The notes beneath the pieces were generated by a model. That model was not told where the DNA came from and made no database searches. It saw only the letters and a program-made list of their open reading frames with translations. From the NCBI GenBank assembly GCA_016931995.1, contig JAFGDS010000051.1:1-37442 (forward strand): a stretch of DNA of 37,442 bases, given 5' to 3'. A program made the translations under genes and the position numbers. This stretch comes from Pirellulales bacterium (GTDB lineage: Bacteria > Planctomycetota > Planctomycetia > Pirellulales > Thermoguttaceae). Shown here one piece after another: positions 23,206-34,400 of the stretch (position 1 is the first letter of the stretch; each line of letters begins with the position of its first letter).

Positions 23206-24618
<1,413 letters not shown>

Positions 24619-24695
24619 GGGGCGCGTTGTCCAAAGGGGGAGGTTGATTCGCCCGCGGCACAAGGCACGCGTCAGCCCGGTTAGGGATTACCACT

Positions 24696-24723
24696 ATGAT
24701 AACAGGCGGGGGAGGGCTGTCGG
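24696..24723 (-). promoter_or_regulatory. Candidate promoter of the fumarase gene
   Basis: On the minus strand an extended -10, TGtTATCAT (positions 24704 down to 24696), lies about 75 bases before the fumarase start. CCGACA (24723-24718) is placed 16 bases upstream as a -35. This is prediction from sequence only. Confidence 0.4.
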
Positions 24724-25073
24724 AGGACCCTCCCGTAGAGGATTAGGATCAATACCCCCCCTCTGGGGGAGGATTAGGGTGAGGGCACGTGACGCAAGAA
24801 ACGCCTATCTCACCCTTTGTCGTCTCCAGAGCTGTCCCGACGCCCTCACCCCGGTCCCCTTTCCCGACGGGAGAAGGGATGGTGGCGCAGGTCAAATCCC
24901 CGAACCGGTCGCTTCTATATGCGTGGCCGGCTGAGTAGACTGAAGAGATAAGTGCTTTTCTCATCGGACGTTCGCCACCGGGGCTCATTCGAGCGTGGGG
25001 CGACGGGAACAGAGCGTCTGCCGCCATGTTGGTCCTCGGTGGGCCCGAAGACACAATACGGACACGAGTTGCC
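24724..25073. other. Intergenic region with degenerate inverted repeats
   Basis: The gap between the divergent fumarase and giant genes holds gggtgagggc (24777-24786) and its reverse complement (24842-24851), a C/G-tract hairpin near 24755-24769, and cccctttcccgacgggagaa (24856 onward) with a near-palindromic partner. No gene or confident promoter for the giant operon was recognised. Confidence 0.45.
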
Positions 25074-28000
25074 ATGCGTTGGCCGATCCTCTGGTGCGTG
25101 TTCGCCGTCGTGGCCTGTTGCCCGGCAGCGGCGGCCCAGAACGCCCCGCCGCCGTCCACTCCGCCATCGGTCGCGCCGGCGGCCGCCGTGGTCGAGGCCG
25201 CGCCCCGGCCCGACCGCGTGGAGGAGGCGCCGCTGCCGCTTTACTACGTCGAGGACGAGCAGGGAAAGCTCGTCCCGATGTTCGGCTTCACGTTCGAGGA
25301 CTTCATGCGGGCGTTTCGGCGGATCGAGGGGCTCGCGCCCAGCGCGCCGGCCGCGTCCTACGTGATCGAGCGTTTTTCGGCGCGGGGCAGAGTTCAGGGG
25401 TCGCGGGTGGAACTGGACGTCCAATACGATCTGATTGCCCGCGACGAGGGTCGTTTCCGCGTGCCGTTGCGGCTGGGCGGCGCCGTGGCGAGGGGTCCGC
25501 TCGAGAGCGATCCAGACGTGCGCGCCATTCTGGAATACGACGAGCAGGCGAAGGACTACGTCTGTTGGGCGCGGGCCAAGCCGGACGAGCGATTCCGTTT
25601 GACGTTGGGCGTCTCGCTCCCGGTTGCGTCGCTCGGCGGGGAGTCGTGCCTTCGGATGCGCGTGCCGCCGGCCGCGCGCTGCGAGCTGCAACTGACCGTG
25701 CCCGAAGCGGGGCTCGTCGGCGAAGTCTCCCGGGGCGCCACGCTCGAGACGACCGCGTCGGAGGATCCGCGGCAGACGCGGTTCACGGCGGCGGGGCTGC
25801 GCGGCGATTTCGAGTTGCGGTGGCGCAAGCCCGCCGAGGCGGCGACCGCCGCGCCGACCGTGCTCGATGCCTCCGGCCAGATCGCGGTCCGGATCGACGA
25901 CCAGAGCGTCCATACCGAGGCGACGCTTCAGGTCCAAGGGGGCGCTGCGCCGCTCGATCGGTTTCGGATCCGATTGCCGGCCGGATCGGAGCTACTGCCG
26001 GACAATCCCTCGGACTATCGTCTGGTAGTGCTGCCGCCTAGCCGCGAGGGCGCCCAGACGGCGGGGCCGCTGGTCGAGGCGCGGCTTGCCGAGCCCACGG
26101 CCGGGCCGGTCACCGTGCGACTGGCCACGCGGCGTCCGCTGTTGGGCCCGCCGTCCGCCGAGTGGCAAGAGCTGGGCGGGTTCGAGGTGATCGGGGCGGC
26201 GCGCCAGTCGGGCCGCGTCGCCGTCGAGGTCCGCGGCGACCTGTTTGTCTCTTGGGATCCCCGGCAGGGAGTCCGCCAGGTGGAGGCCCTGCCCGAGTCC
26301 GCGACCGGCGCCGACTACACGGCGGGTTTCGAGTACGTCGCGCAGCCCTATTCGCTGCGGGCAAGAATCGTGCCGCGCAAGACGCACGTCAACGTGGCGC
26401 CGGAGTACGTGGTGTCGGTCGATGCCCGGCAGGCGTCGCTTGCCGCCACGCTGCGCTACACGGTTCGCGGCAGGAAGGCGATTCTGTTCGAGGTGGACAT
26501 GTCCGGGTGGGAGTTCGACGAAGTGGGACCGGACAACGTCGTGGGCGCCGACGGAGCCAAGGTGAGCGGCGACGGCGTGTTGAGCGTGCCGTTGCTCCAG
26601 CCGTCAACCGGCCAGATCGAGATCACGATCAAGGCCCGCCAGCCAATCGACGCGGCGTCGGGGAGGATGCGGCTCACGTTTCCCGAACCGCGCACCGGGG
26701 CGCCCGGTCCGGCGGGCGTGGCGATCCTGCCCGCCGACAACGTCCGCCTGGTTCCCGACGACGACGCGACGATGGGCCTGTCTCGGCAAGAGACGCCCCC
26801 GCCGGTCGATCTTCCCAAGCGGCGCCAGCCGCCGTTGTTCTATCGAGGCGAGATCGGCAGGGCCGTCTTCGTGGCCGAGCACTCGGTTCACGCCCAGGCG
26901 ATTTCGGTGGGCGTGACCACGCGGGTGGCGCTGGACGACGAGGGCGGGCGCGTGGAGCAACGCCTGGCCTACACGGTCGAGTACGAGCCCCACGATCGGC
27001 TTCTCCTGGAGGTGCCGCGGAGCCTGGCCAAGTCCGACGCCACGGAGTTCCTGTTGGACGCAAAGCGGCTGCTGCCGACGGCGCTGGCGGAGGGCGAGCC
27101 GGACGCGTCGGGTGACGACAACCGACCGGTCCGCATGGTCGTGGCCTTGCCCGAGGCCCGGATGGGACGGTTCGATCTGATCGTTCGTTATCCGTTGCCG
27201 CCGCGCCGGCTCGTCCCAAAATCGACGCTGCTCAGGGCGATACCGCTGGTGATGCCGTTGGACGGTCGGTTGACGGCCAACCGCGTCATGGCGCTGGCTT
27301 CGGCCGGGCTGTGCGTGACGCACCCGCAAGGCTTGTGGAAGCCGCGGGTCGCGTCCGACGGGCCGGGCCAGACCGCGCCGGCGCCGTCCTCGTCGTTGGA
27401 GTTGACTTCGCTCGAACGGCTCGCGGAAGTCGAACTGGGCGTCTTCATGGAAGCCCGAAATCTCCCCGACGCCACCGTCGTCCAGCGAGCGTGGCTTCAG
27501 ACCTGGTTGATCGAGGCGGGATCGACCACGGGCCGGCAGGATCGGGCTTTGTTCCGCTTCACGACCAACCGCCTTCAGGTCGCGCTGCGTCTTCCCGAGG
27601 GCACGATCGACTCGGAAACGGAGATCTTCCTCGACGGCGAGCCCGTCAACGCGCCGGTCAACGACAAGGCGGTCCGACTCATCGCTCTTCCCCGAACGGC
27701 GCCGCAGCGCGAGCACCTTCTGGAGGTGCGGTGCCAACGTCCCGGCGGGTGGACGCCCCAGGGCAGGTTCCTGCTCGATCCGCCGCAACTGGGAGAACAG
27801 GTCTGGACGCGACGCGCCTATTGGCAGGTGATCGTGCCGCCGCACGTGCATCTGGTGGGTTCTCCGCCGGGCTACGTCGCGGAGTGCCGTTGGGCCTGGA
27901 ACGGCGTCTTCTGGGGGCGGCAGCCGCTGTTGGATACGCCCGACCTGGAGCGATGGGTGGGCATTGAGCCCTCGGCCGCCGATCCGAAAGGCGCCAACAC

Positions 28001-28469
28001 CTATCTGCTCGGCACGCTGGGACCCATGCCCGCCGCCGTCCTGAGATCGGCCAACCGCTCGTGGATTGTCCTGGCGGCCTCCGGCGCGGCGTTGGTTCTG
28101 GGGTTGGTCTGGATCTACGTTCCCGTGGTGCGCCGCGGCGGCGTCCTTTGGGCGGCGGTCGTGGCCCTGGCCGCGACGACGGCTCTCTGGCCGGCGCCGA
28201 CGCTCTTGGCCCTCCAGGCGGCAAGCCTTGGCGTCGCGCTGGCCCTCGTGGCCGGCCTGCTCGAGTCGCGCTTCGGGCGGCGCGGCCCGGGGCGGCGCGG
28301 CGCGACGGGCTCGGTTCTCGACAGGGACTCCACGCAGACGCAGTACGTCACGCTGTCGGTCCCCGGCGAAAACTCGGCCGCGGCCTCGTCGCCTCCCGGT
28401 CCCGCGACTCCCTCGGCCACCACCACGCACGTGCCTTCCCGCGACGTACCCAGCAGCCGCGTGGGCTGA
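25074..28469 (+). CDS. Giant exported membrane-anchored protein of unknown function, one module
   Basis: The 1131-residue protein has a signal peptide (MRWPILWCVFAVVACCPAAA), a Pro/Ala linker and a lead motif at about 56-80 (LYYVEDEQGKLVPMFGFTFE). A beta-rich ectodomain of about 840 residues with many short strands and few cysteines follows, then RRAYWQVIVPPHVHLVGSPP at about 914. Three hydrophobic segments follow at about 996-1064, and a Ser/Thr/Pro-rich tail of some 65 residues ends the protein. I recognise no family. Its motif order recurs twice in the next gene, so the two are likely paralogous and functionally linked. The gene ends 21 bp before that gene. The ATG at 25074 gives a clean signal peptide; an earlier ATG (25026) does not. 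The ectodomain pattern suggests stacked beta sandwiches outside the membrane; a scaffold or surface role is inference. Confidence 0.85.
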   Translation: MRWPILWCVFAVVACCPAAAAQNAPPPSTPPSVAPAAAVVEAAPRPDRVEEAPLPLYYVEDEQGKLVPMFGFTFEDFMRAFRRIEGLAPSAPAASYVIERFSARGRVQGSRVELDVQYDLIARDEGRFRVPLRLGGAVARGPLESDPDVRAILEYDEQAKDYVCWARAKPDERFRLTLGVSLPVASLGGESCLRMRVPPAARCELQLTVPEAGLVGEVSRGATLETTASEDPRQTRFTAAGLRGDFELRWRKPAEAATAAPTVLDASGQIAVRIDDQSVHTEATLQVQGGAAPLDRFRIRLPAGSELLPDNPSDYRLVVLPPSREGAQTAGPLVEARLAEPTAGPVTVRLATRRPLLGPPSAEWQELGGFEVIGAARQSGRVAVEVRGDLFVSWDPRQGVRQVEALPESATGADYTAGFEYVAQPYSLRARIVPRKTHVNVAPEYVVSVDARQASLAATLRYTVRGRKAILFEVDMSGWEFDEVGPDNVVGADGAKVSGDGVLSVPLLQPSTGQIEITIKARQPIDAASGRMRLTFPEPRTGAPGPAGVAILPADNVRLVPDDDATMGLSRQETPPPVDLPKRRQPPLFYRGEIGRAVFVAEHSVHAQAISVGVTTRVALDDEGGRVEQRLAYTVEYEPHDRLLLEVPRSLAKSDATEFLLDAKRLLPTALAEGEPDASGDDNRPVRMVVALPEARMGRFDLIVRYPLPPRRLVPKSTLLRAIPLVMPLDGRLTANRVMALASAGLCVTHPQGLWKPRVASDGPGQTAPAPSSSLELTSLERLAEVELGVFMEARNLPDATVVQRAWLQTWLIEAGSTTGRQDRALFRFTTNRLQVALRLPEGTIDSETEIFLDGEPVNAPVNDKAVRLIALPRTAPQREHLLEVRCQRPGGWTPQGRFLLDPPQLGEQVWTRRAYWQVIVPPHVHLVGSPPGYVAECRWAWNGVFWGRQPLLDTPDLERWVGIEPSAADPKGANTYLLGTLGPMPAAVLRSANRSWIVLAASGAALVLGLVWIYVPVVRRGGVLWAAVVALAATTALWPAPTLLALQAASLGVALALVAGLLESRFGRRGPGRRGATGSVLDRDSTQTQYVTLSVPGENSAAASSPPGPATPSATTTHVPSRDVPSSRVG

Positions 28470-28490
28470 CACCGGCCGCGAAAGAAAGCC

Positions 28491-31400
28491 ATGTCTTGCA
28501 CACCCGACCGCATCCGTCTGCCCCGTCCGCGACGCGTCGCCAGGGCGGCGGGCCTTGCGCTGGTGGCGGCGTGGTGGTCGGCCTGCCTCTCCACGGCGGC
28601 AGTCGCGAAGCAACCCGCCGCGGCGGCCGATCCCGCGACGCTGGCCGCGACGCAAAACGCCGCCACCGCCGCGCCCGAGCCGTCCACCGAAGCCGCAACG
28701 CCCTCTCCGACGCCCTTGCCCGTTCCGTTCGTGCGGGCGTTCGTGCCCGCCGATCGCGTGGAAGACTGGCCGCGAGACCAGGGACGATACGTTCCGATGG
28801 AGACCGCGGCGTTCGACAATCTGATCGCGCGCGTATCGGGAGCCCCGGGCCCCGGCGGACCGCGGCCCGAGGAAGTTCGCGTCGACGCCCGGCTCGGCGA
28901 GCAAGGGCTGCTGGAAGGCCGGACGTCGTTGCGCGTCGCGGGCGCGCCGGACGCGCCGGCGCTCGTTTCGCTCGGGCGGTGTCGGCTGGCCGTGCGCGAC
29001 GCGCATTGGCAAGGCGATCCCCCCATCCCGGCCGTGCTCGGCGCCGGCGAGAACGGCGCCTTGCTGCTGCTCGCCGACCGATCCGGCGTGGTCGTCCTGG
29101 CCTGGTCGGCGCGCGGGCGCGAGGGAGCCGAGGGAAACACGGTCTTTCGACTTGACCTGCCGCGCGTGTGCGGACTGGCCCTGCGGCTCGATCTGCCCGC
29201 GGGCGCCGCCCCCGCCGTCGAAGGCGGACTGCTCGTCTCGCGCGGGCCGGGCAACGAGGGCCGCGAGACCTGGACGTTTGCCTTGGCGCCCGAGCGGCCG
29301 GTCGTGTTGCGGCTGGCTGCCCCTGGACGCACCGCCGCCGAGGAGCCGCTGGCGGAGGTCCGCACGTCGGTGGTGTACGACTTCTCGCCGCACGGCGTCG
29401 AGGTCAAGGCTCGACTGCATTTCGACGGTTCCGGGACGCCGCTGGGCCGCGTGGCCCTGGCGTTGGATCCGCCTTTGCGGCTCGCCACCGCGCATTGGGG
29501 CGAGCGACCCGCCGCGTGGACGGTCGCGTCGGGAGCGGGTGAGTCGCCCACGCGGATTCTGATTGATCCTCCGGTGGTGGAAGACGCTGCCGTGCCGGAG
29601 CTGCGTTTGGGAGCGGTGGCTCCGCCGGTTCGCGGCGGTCGGTGGACGTTGCCGAGGATCCGGCCGCAGCGAACCCTATGGCGCCAAGGCGAGGCGACGC
29701 TGCTGGTGCCCGAGCCGCTCCAACTCGACCAGGTGGAGGGCATCTCGTGCCGGCAATCGAAAGTGGAGCCTCTCTCGGCGCCCCGCGTGGGGCAATCGAT
29801 TCAACTTCAATATTTCTCGCCGGACGCGGCGGCCCGCGTCGTGCTGAGCCAACCCCACGCCACGGCGACGATCGACTGCGGCACGTCGTTGGAGTTGGGC
29901 GGCTCGGGCGCCGCGGCGACGGTCGTCGCGGCGTGCCGCATCGAAAACGGCGAGCGTTTCGAGCTCCGGGCGAAGGTGGCGCGCGATTGGATCCTCGACC
30001 GGGTCGAGTCGGTCCCGGCGGGCGCCGTGGCCGATTGGGACGTGGCCGTCGCGGCCGACGGGTCGCGCCAATTGATCGTTCGTCTGGCCAAGCCGCTCGC
30101 GCCCGGCGCGGCCCCGTTGCGGCTCTCCGTGGCGGGCCGATGGCTTGATCTGGCGGTCGGACAACCGCTGGCGCTGGAGGACCTATTGCCCTTGGAGTTT
30201 CTCGACGCGCAGCGGGGGCAAGAGCTGGTTGCCCTCCGCGCGGCCGAGTCGTATCGCCTGACGGGGGCCACCACCACGCCGCTGGTCGGACTGGACCCCG
30301 CCGATCTCGACGCCCACGCCGCGGCGCTTCTTCCCAATGCCAACCCTCTCCCAAAGGGAGACGGGACGCAACACGCGGCCTCTCCGGCGGCGCCTTCCGG
30401 TTCAACGCGCCTGGTCTTCGCGCGCGATGACGGCCAGACGTTGCCGCGGGTGGTTGTGCGGCGGCAGGCGCCGGGTTTCGCGAGCGAGATAGAGACCGCG
30501 GTCCTTGCCGAAGGCGGCATGGTGACTCAGACGCACCGGTTGCGATGCGTGCCCGACGCGCCGCGGATCGACCACGTCGTCATCCACCTGTCGGACGACC
30601 GGCCGGAGCCGTGGCGGTTCACGTTGGGGACGGACGACGACGAATCGCTTCCGGCGCGGCGTCTGGGACCGGCCGAGCAGTCGGCGGTGGGCGTGGGGCC
30701 GGGCGGACAAACGTGGGACGTGGCGGTCGTGCCGCCGCGGATCGAACCCTTTTTGATTTGCGCCGAGCGAAAGGAATCTTTGACGCGGCCCCTGACCGTT
30801 TGCCTGGCCGCGCTGCCCGAGGCCGTCCGGCAACAAGCCCGATTGACGATCGGCGCCAACGACGCCACCGCGCTGGAGATCGCAAACCGGCGGCTGGAGC
30901 CGGTCCCCTGCGACCCGGCGCCAGCGGGGCGCTGGCCCATCGCGCGGGCGGCCTACCGCTATGGCCCCGCGGACGTCGCGGCGGCGGCCGACGAGCCGGC
31001 GATTACGGTGGCTGCGGCCGCGGCGTCGCGGAAGTCGCCCGATGCCGCGGTGTGGTCGCTGGAACTGTTTTCGTGTTATCCACCCCACGGCGGGGCGCGA
31101 CACCTGAGCGTCCTTCGGGTGCAGAACTTCGGCCGCAAGCAGATTCGGATTACGCTTCCGCCGGACGTGGCGCCCAACGAGGTTGTGTCGGTATGGGTCG
31201 ACGCGCAACCGTCGGCGTGGCGGGTGGCGGACGCGCGGGGCGCCGCCGCGATCAGCGTGGACTTGCCTGCTGGAGCCGCGATGCCCACCGTGGCGATCGA
31301 TTTCTCCACGTTCGAGCCGGCCCTCGCGCGGGGACGAAGCCTGGCTCCGCCCGTCCCGGCGGTGGACGTGCCCGTTCTCTCGCGGCGGTGGATGGTGCGG

Positions 31401-34400
31401 CTGCCGCCGGGTTACATGCCCTTGCGCGACGCGTGCGCCCAGGACGCTTCGTGGACGCAGCGGCTTTTCGGTCCGTTCGGACGCCCCGCCGGCGCCCGGC
31501 CTTTCGATCCGCTTCTGGGCGACGACTGGCGCGGCCTCGCGACCGTTGGGTCGTGGGGCCCGCGCCGCGCCGCGATCTCGTCGGCGCCTGCCGAGGCGCC
31601 CTCCCCCGCTGAGCCGTCCAAACTGCCGTGGCCGGCGGCGTTGCCGGCCGGTTGGGCCCCGAACGACACGACCCAATGGACGGTTTGCCGCGTCGCGCTC
31701 TCGGAAACGGGATCAAACCGGTTGTCCGTCGTCGACGCCGACGCGTTGGAGGCCGCGCGATGGTTGGCGTTGCTGGCCACCGTCGTTTTGGGAAGGACGA
31801 CGCGGCTGCGCCGCCCCAGCACGCTCATTGCCGTCGGCGGGGCGGCGGCCGCGGCGGCATTGTTGCTGCCGTCCCTCGTCGCGGTCGTGGCTTCCGGCGT
31901 CTGGCTCGGCGTGCTGCTTTGCGCCGCGTGGGGGCTGGCGCGCCGGGCATCGTCGCGCCCGGCGTCCGACGGGTCGCGCACGGCCGTCCTCGCCGACGCC
32001 CCGACCACCGCGTGCCTGATTCTTGCCGTCGGGATCCTCGCGGGCCGTGCCGTCCGCTGTCCCGCGGCCGACGCGACGCCGCCCGACCGCGCGCCCTATC
32101 GCGTGTTGATCCCCATGGATTCCGAGCGGAAGGCCGCGGGCGATCGCGTGTTCGTTCCCGAGCCGTTGCTCCGCGAGCTCCATCGGCTCGACACCGCCCG
32201 GGCCGGGCGGCCGCGGGGGGGCCTGCTGACCGGCGCGGTCTACCGAGGCGCAATGGCGTGGCAGGCCCCGTCCAAGCAGCTTACTTTGGAGCACCTGTGC
32301 GCGGAATTCGATCTGAGGGTGTTCGACTCGTCGGAACCCGTGCGGACGCCGTTGGGTCGGCAACGGATCGAGCCCTCGGCCGACGGCGTTCGGCTCGACG
32401 GTCAACCCATCCCGCCCCAATACGACCCGACGGACGGCGCGCTGGTGCTGTCAGTGTTGGAGCCAGGACCGCATCGGCTGGAGGTGATCCTTCAACCGAG
32501 CGAGCGGGCGGACGACGCCAGCGCCGCCAGCCCCGGCGAACGGGGTTTCGACGTGGACGTTCCACCGCTGCCGCAAGCCCGGCTCGAACTGAGCCTTCCG
32601 CCCGGCGCGCCGGCCATCGACGTGCCCACCGCCCGCGGCGCGGTCCAACAGGACGGCCAGCGACTCCTCGCGGAGATGGGAGGAGCGGATCGGCTGAGCG
32701 TGCGTTGGAGAGACGGCGCGCCGGGCCCGCGGGCCGACGGACAAAAGGAGGTCGAGGAATTGCTCTGGCTTCGGATCGCGCCGGGCTCCGTGGTGCTCGA
32801 CGCCCGATTCGTCTGCCACGTGCTCAGCGGCCAGCTCGTCGAGCTGCCGCTGGAGGGAGAGCCGCGCTTGCGACTGTTGGAGTCGTCGCCGGGCGTGAAG
32901 ATGATCGAGGCGCCAGGCAAGCCGGGCTTGTGGCGCGCCACGCTCGAAAAACCCGCCACCGAGCAGGTTGCCATCGAAGCGAGCTTCCTGGTCACGGAGG
33001 CCTCTGGCGTGGGAAGCCTTCGGCCCCCGCGGCTTCGTTGCCAACATCTTCGGGCAACGCGGCGGTGGTTGGCCGTCTCGATCGATCCGACGCTGCGCCA
33101 CGAACTCGTGTCGCCTCGGCCGCTGGAGCCCGTGGCCGTGCCCGACTTCCTCAAAGCCTGGGGAGACGCGGACGCCCCGCCGCAATTCGTCCGCGATCCG
33201 CGCGACGAGACGAATCCTTGGACTATCGCCTCTTGGCCGCGGCCGGGCGAAACGGTCGTCGAACAAATGGTCGTCGTGAGTTGCGGTCCGCACGAGGCCG
33301 AGGCGCACCTGGACGCGAATCTCCAGACGACGCCAGGCCATGGGTTCCATTACGCGGTGCAAGTGCCCAGTGGATTCGTGGCCGAAACGCTCCGCGTTCT
33401 GGAGGACGGCGCCGACCGCGTGGCCCGCTGGTCGCAAGGCCCGGACGGAACCATTCACGTGTCGCTTGCCGGGCCGGCCGCCGGCGCCCGTCGGCTGTTG
33501 CTCGACGGCCGCCTTGCGCTGGATCATCGCGGACAAGGCGACTTGCCGATTCCCCAGGTCATCGGCGGCCGCCTCCAGAAGTGCCAGGTCGCCGTGTTCC
33601 GGCGGCCGGGCGTCCTGGTCCGCGTCGCCGACGCGGCCGGGCTCGTCCAGGCCGACGCGCCGGTCCTCGCCCAACCGAAACGAAGCCTGGGCTGGCACGC
33701 CGGGTCGTTCGTCGCCGGCGGCGAAACCCCGCCCGTCGCCCGGCTGCTGGTCGAGCCCAACCGCCCTCGGATCACGGCCGTGCAGAGCACGTCCGTTTGC
33801 CGCGCCGGCGCGGCGTACGAAGCCTGTCTGGAATTCGAGATCGACGTGGCCAGCGGTCCGCTGGATCAGATCGAATTGGACGTGCCGCCCGGCATGTCGG
33901 GTCCCTTCCGGACGACTCCGGCCATGGAGATCGTGGATCAACCCTCCTCGGGGTCGAACCGCCTGCTCGTGTTGCGGCCCCAATCGCCCCTGACCGGCCG
34001 CGTCCATCTCACGTTCGCCGGGGTTCTGGAAGGCGAGCCGTTGCGCGTGCCCAACGTCGCGCTGCGCGGCGCGGCATACGTCCGCCGGCTGGTCGTTCTG
34101 CCCTCGCGGCTCGACGATCAACCCGTCCTCTGGGAAACGCGGGGCCTCAAACAGACCACCCTCCCGGCGCGGTGGAGCGCAACCCGCGGCGTGCCCGCGG
34201 GCACGGCGTACGAGGTTTCGGGCGACGCGTTCCACGCCGGGCTTATTCCCTCGCCACCCGAAGGCAAGACGCCCCGGGTTGAGTGGGCCGATACGCGCGT
34301 CGTCTGGCAAGCGGATGGAGCGTGCGCGGGCGTGGCGCGCTTCGATCTGATTCCGGCTGGGCGCGCCGCCTGTCCGCTGCGCGTGCCGGAAGGCACGCGG

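Noticed and set aside
26604-29495. Long minus-strand open frame (about 960 codons) antisense to the giant genes
   Set aside because: Composition (Arg/Gly/His/Gln-rich) is typical of the antisense of high-GC genes; no signal peptide, domain or ribosome site. The plus-strand frames have coherent signal peptides and membrane segments.
31628-34282. Long alternative plus-strand frame (about 880 codons) inside the 2178-residue gene
   Set aside because: Arg/Gly/Ala low-complexity translation with no recognisable fold; frame-shifted shadow of the giant gene.
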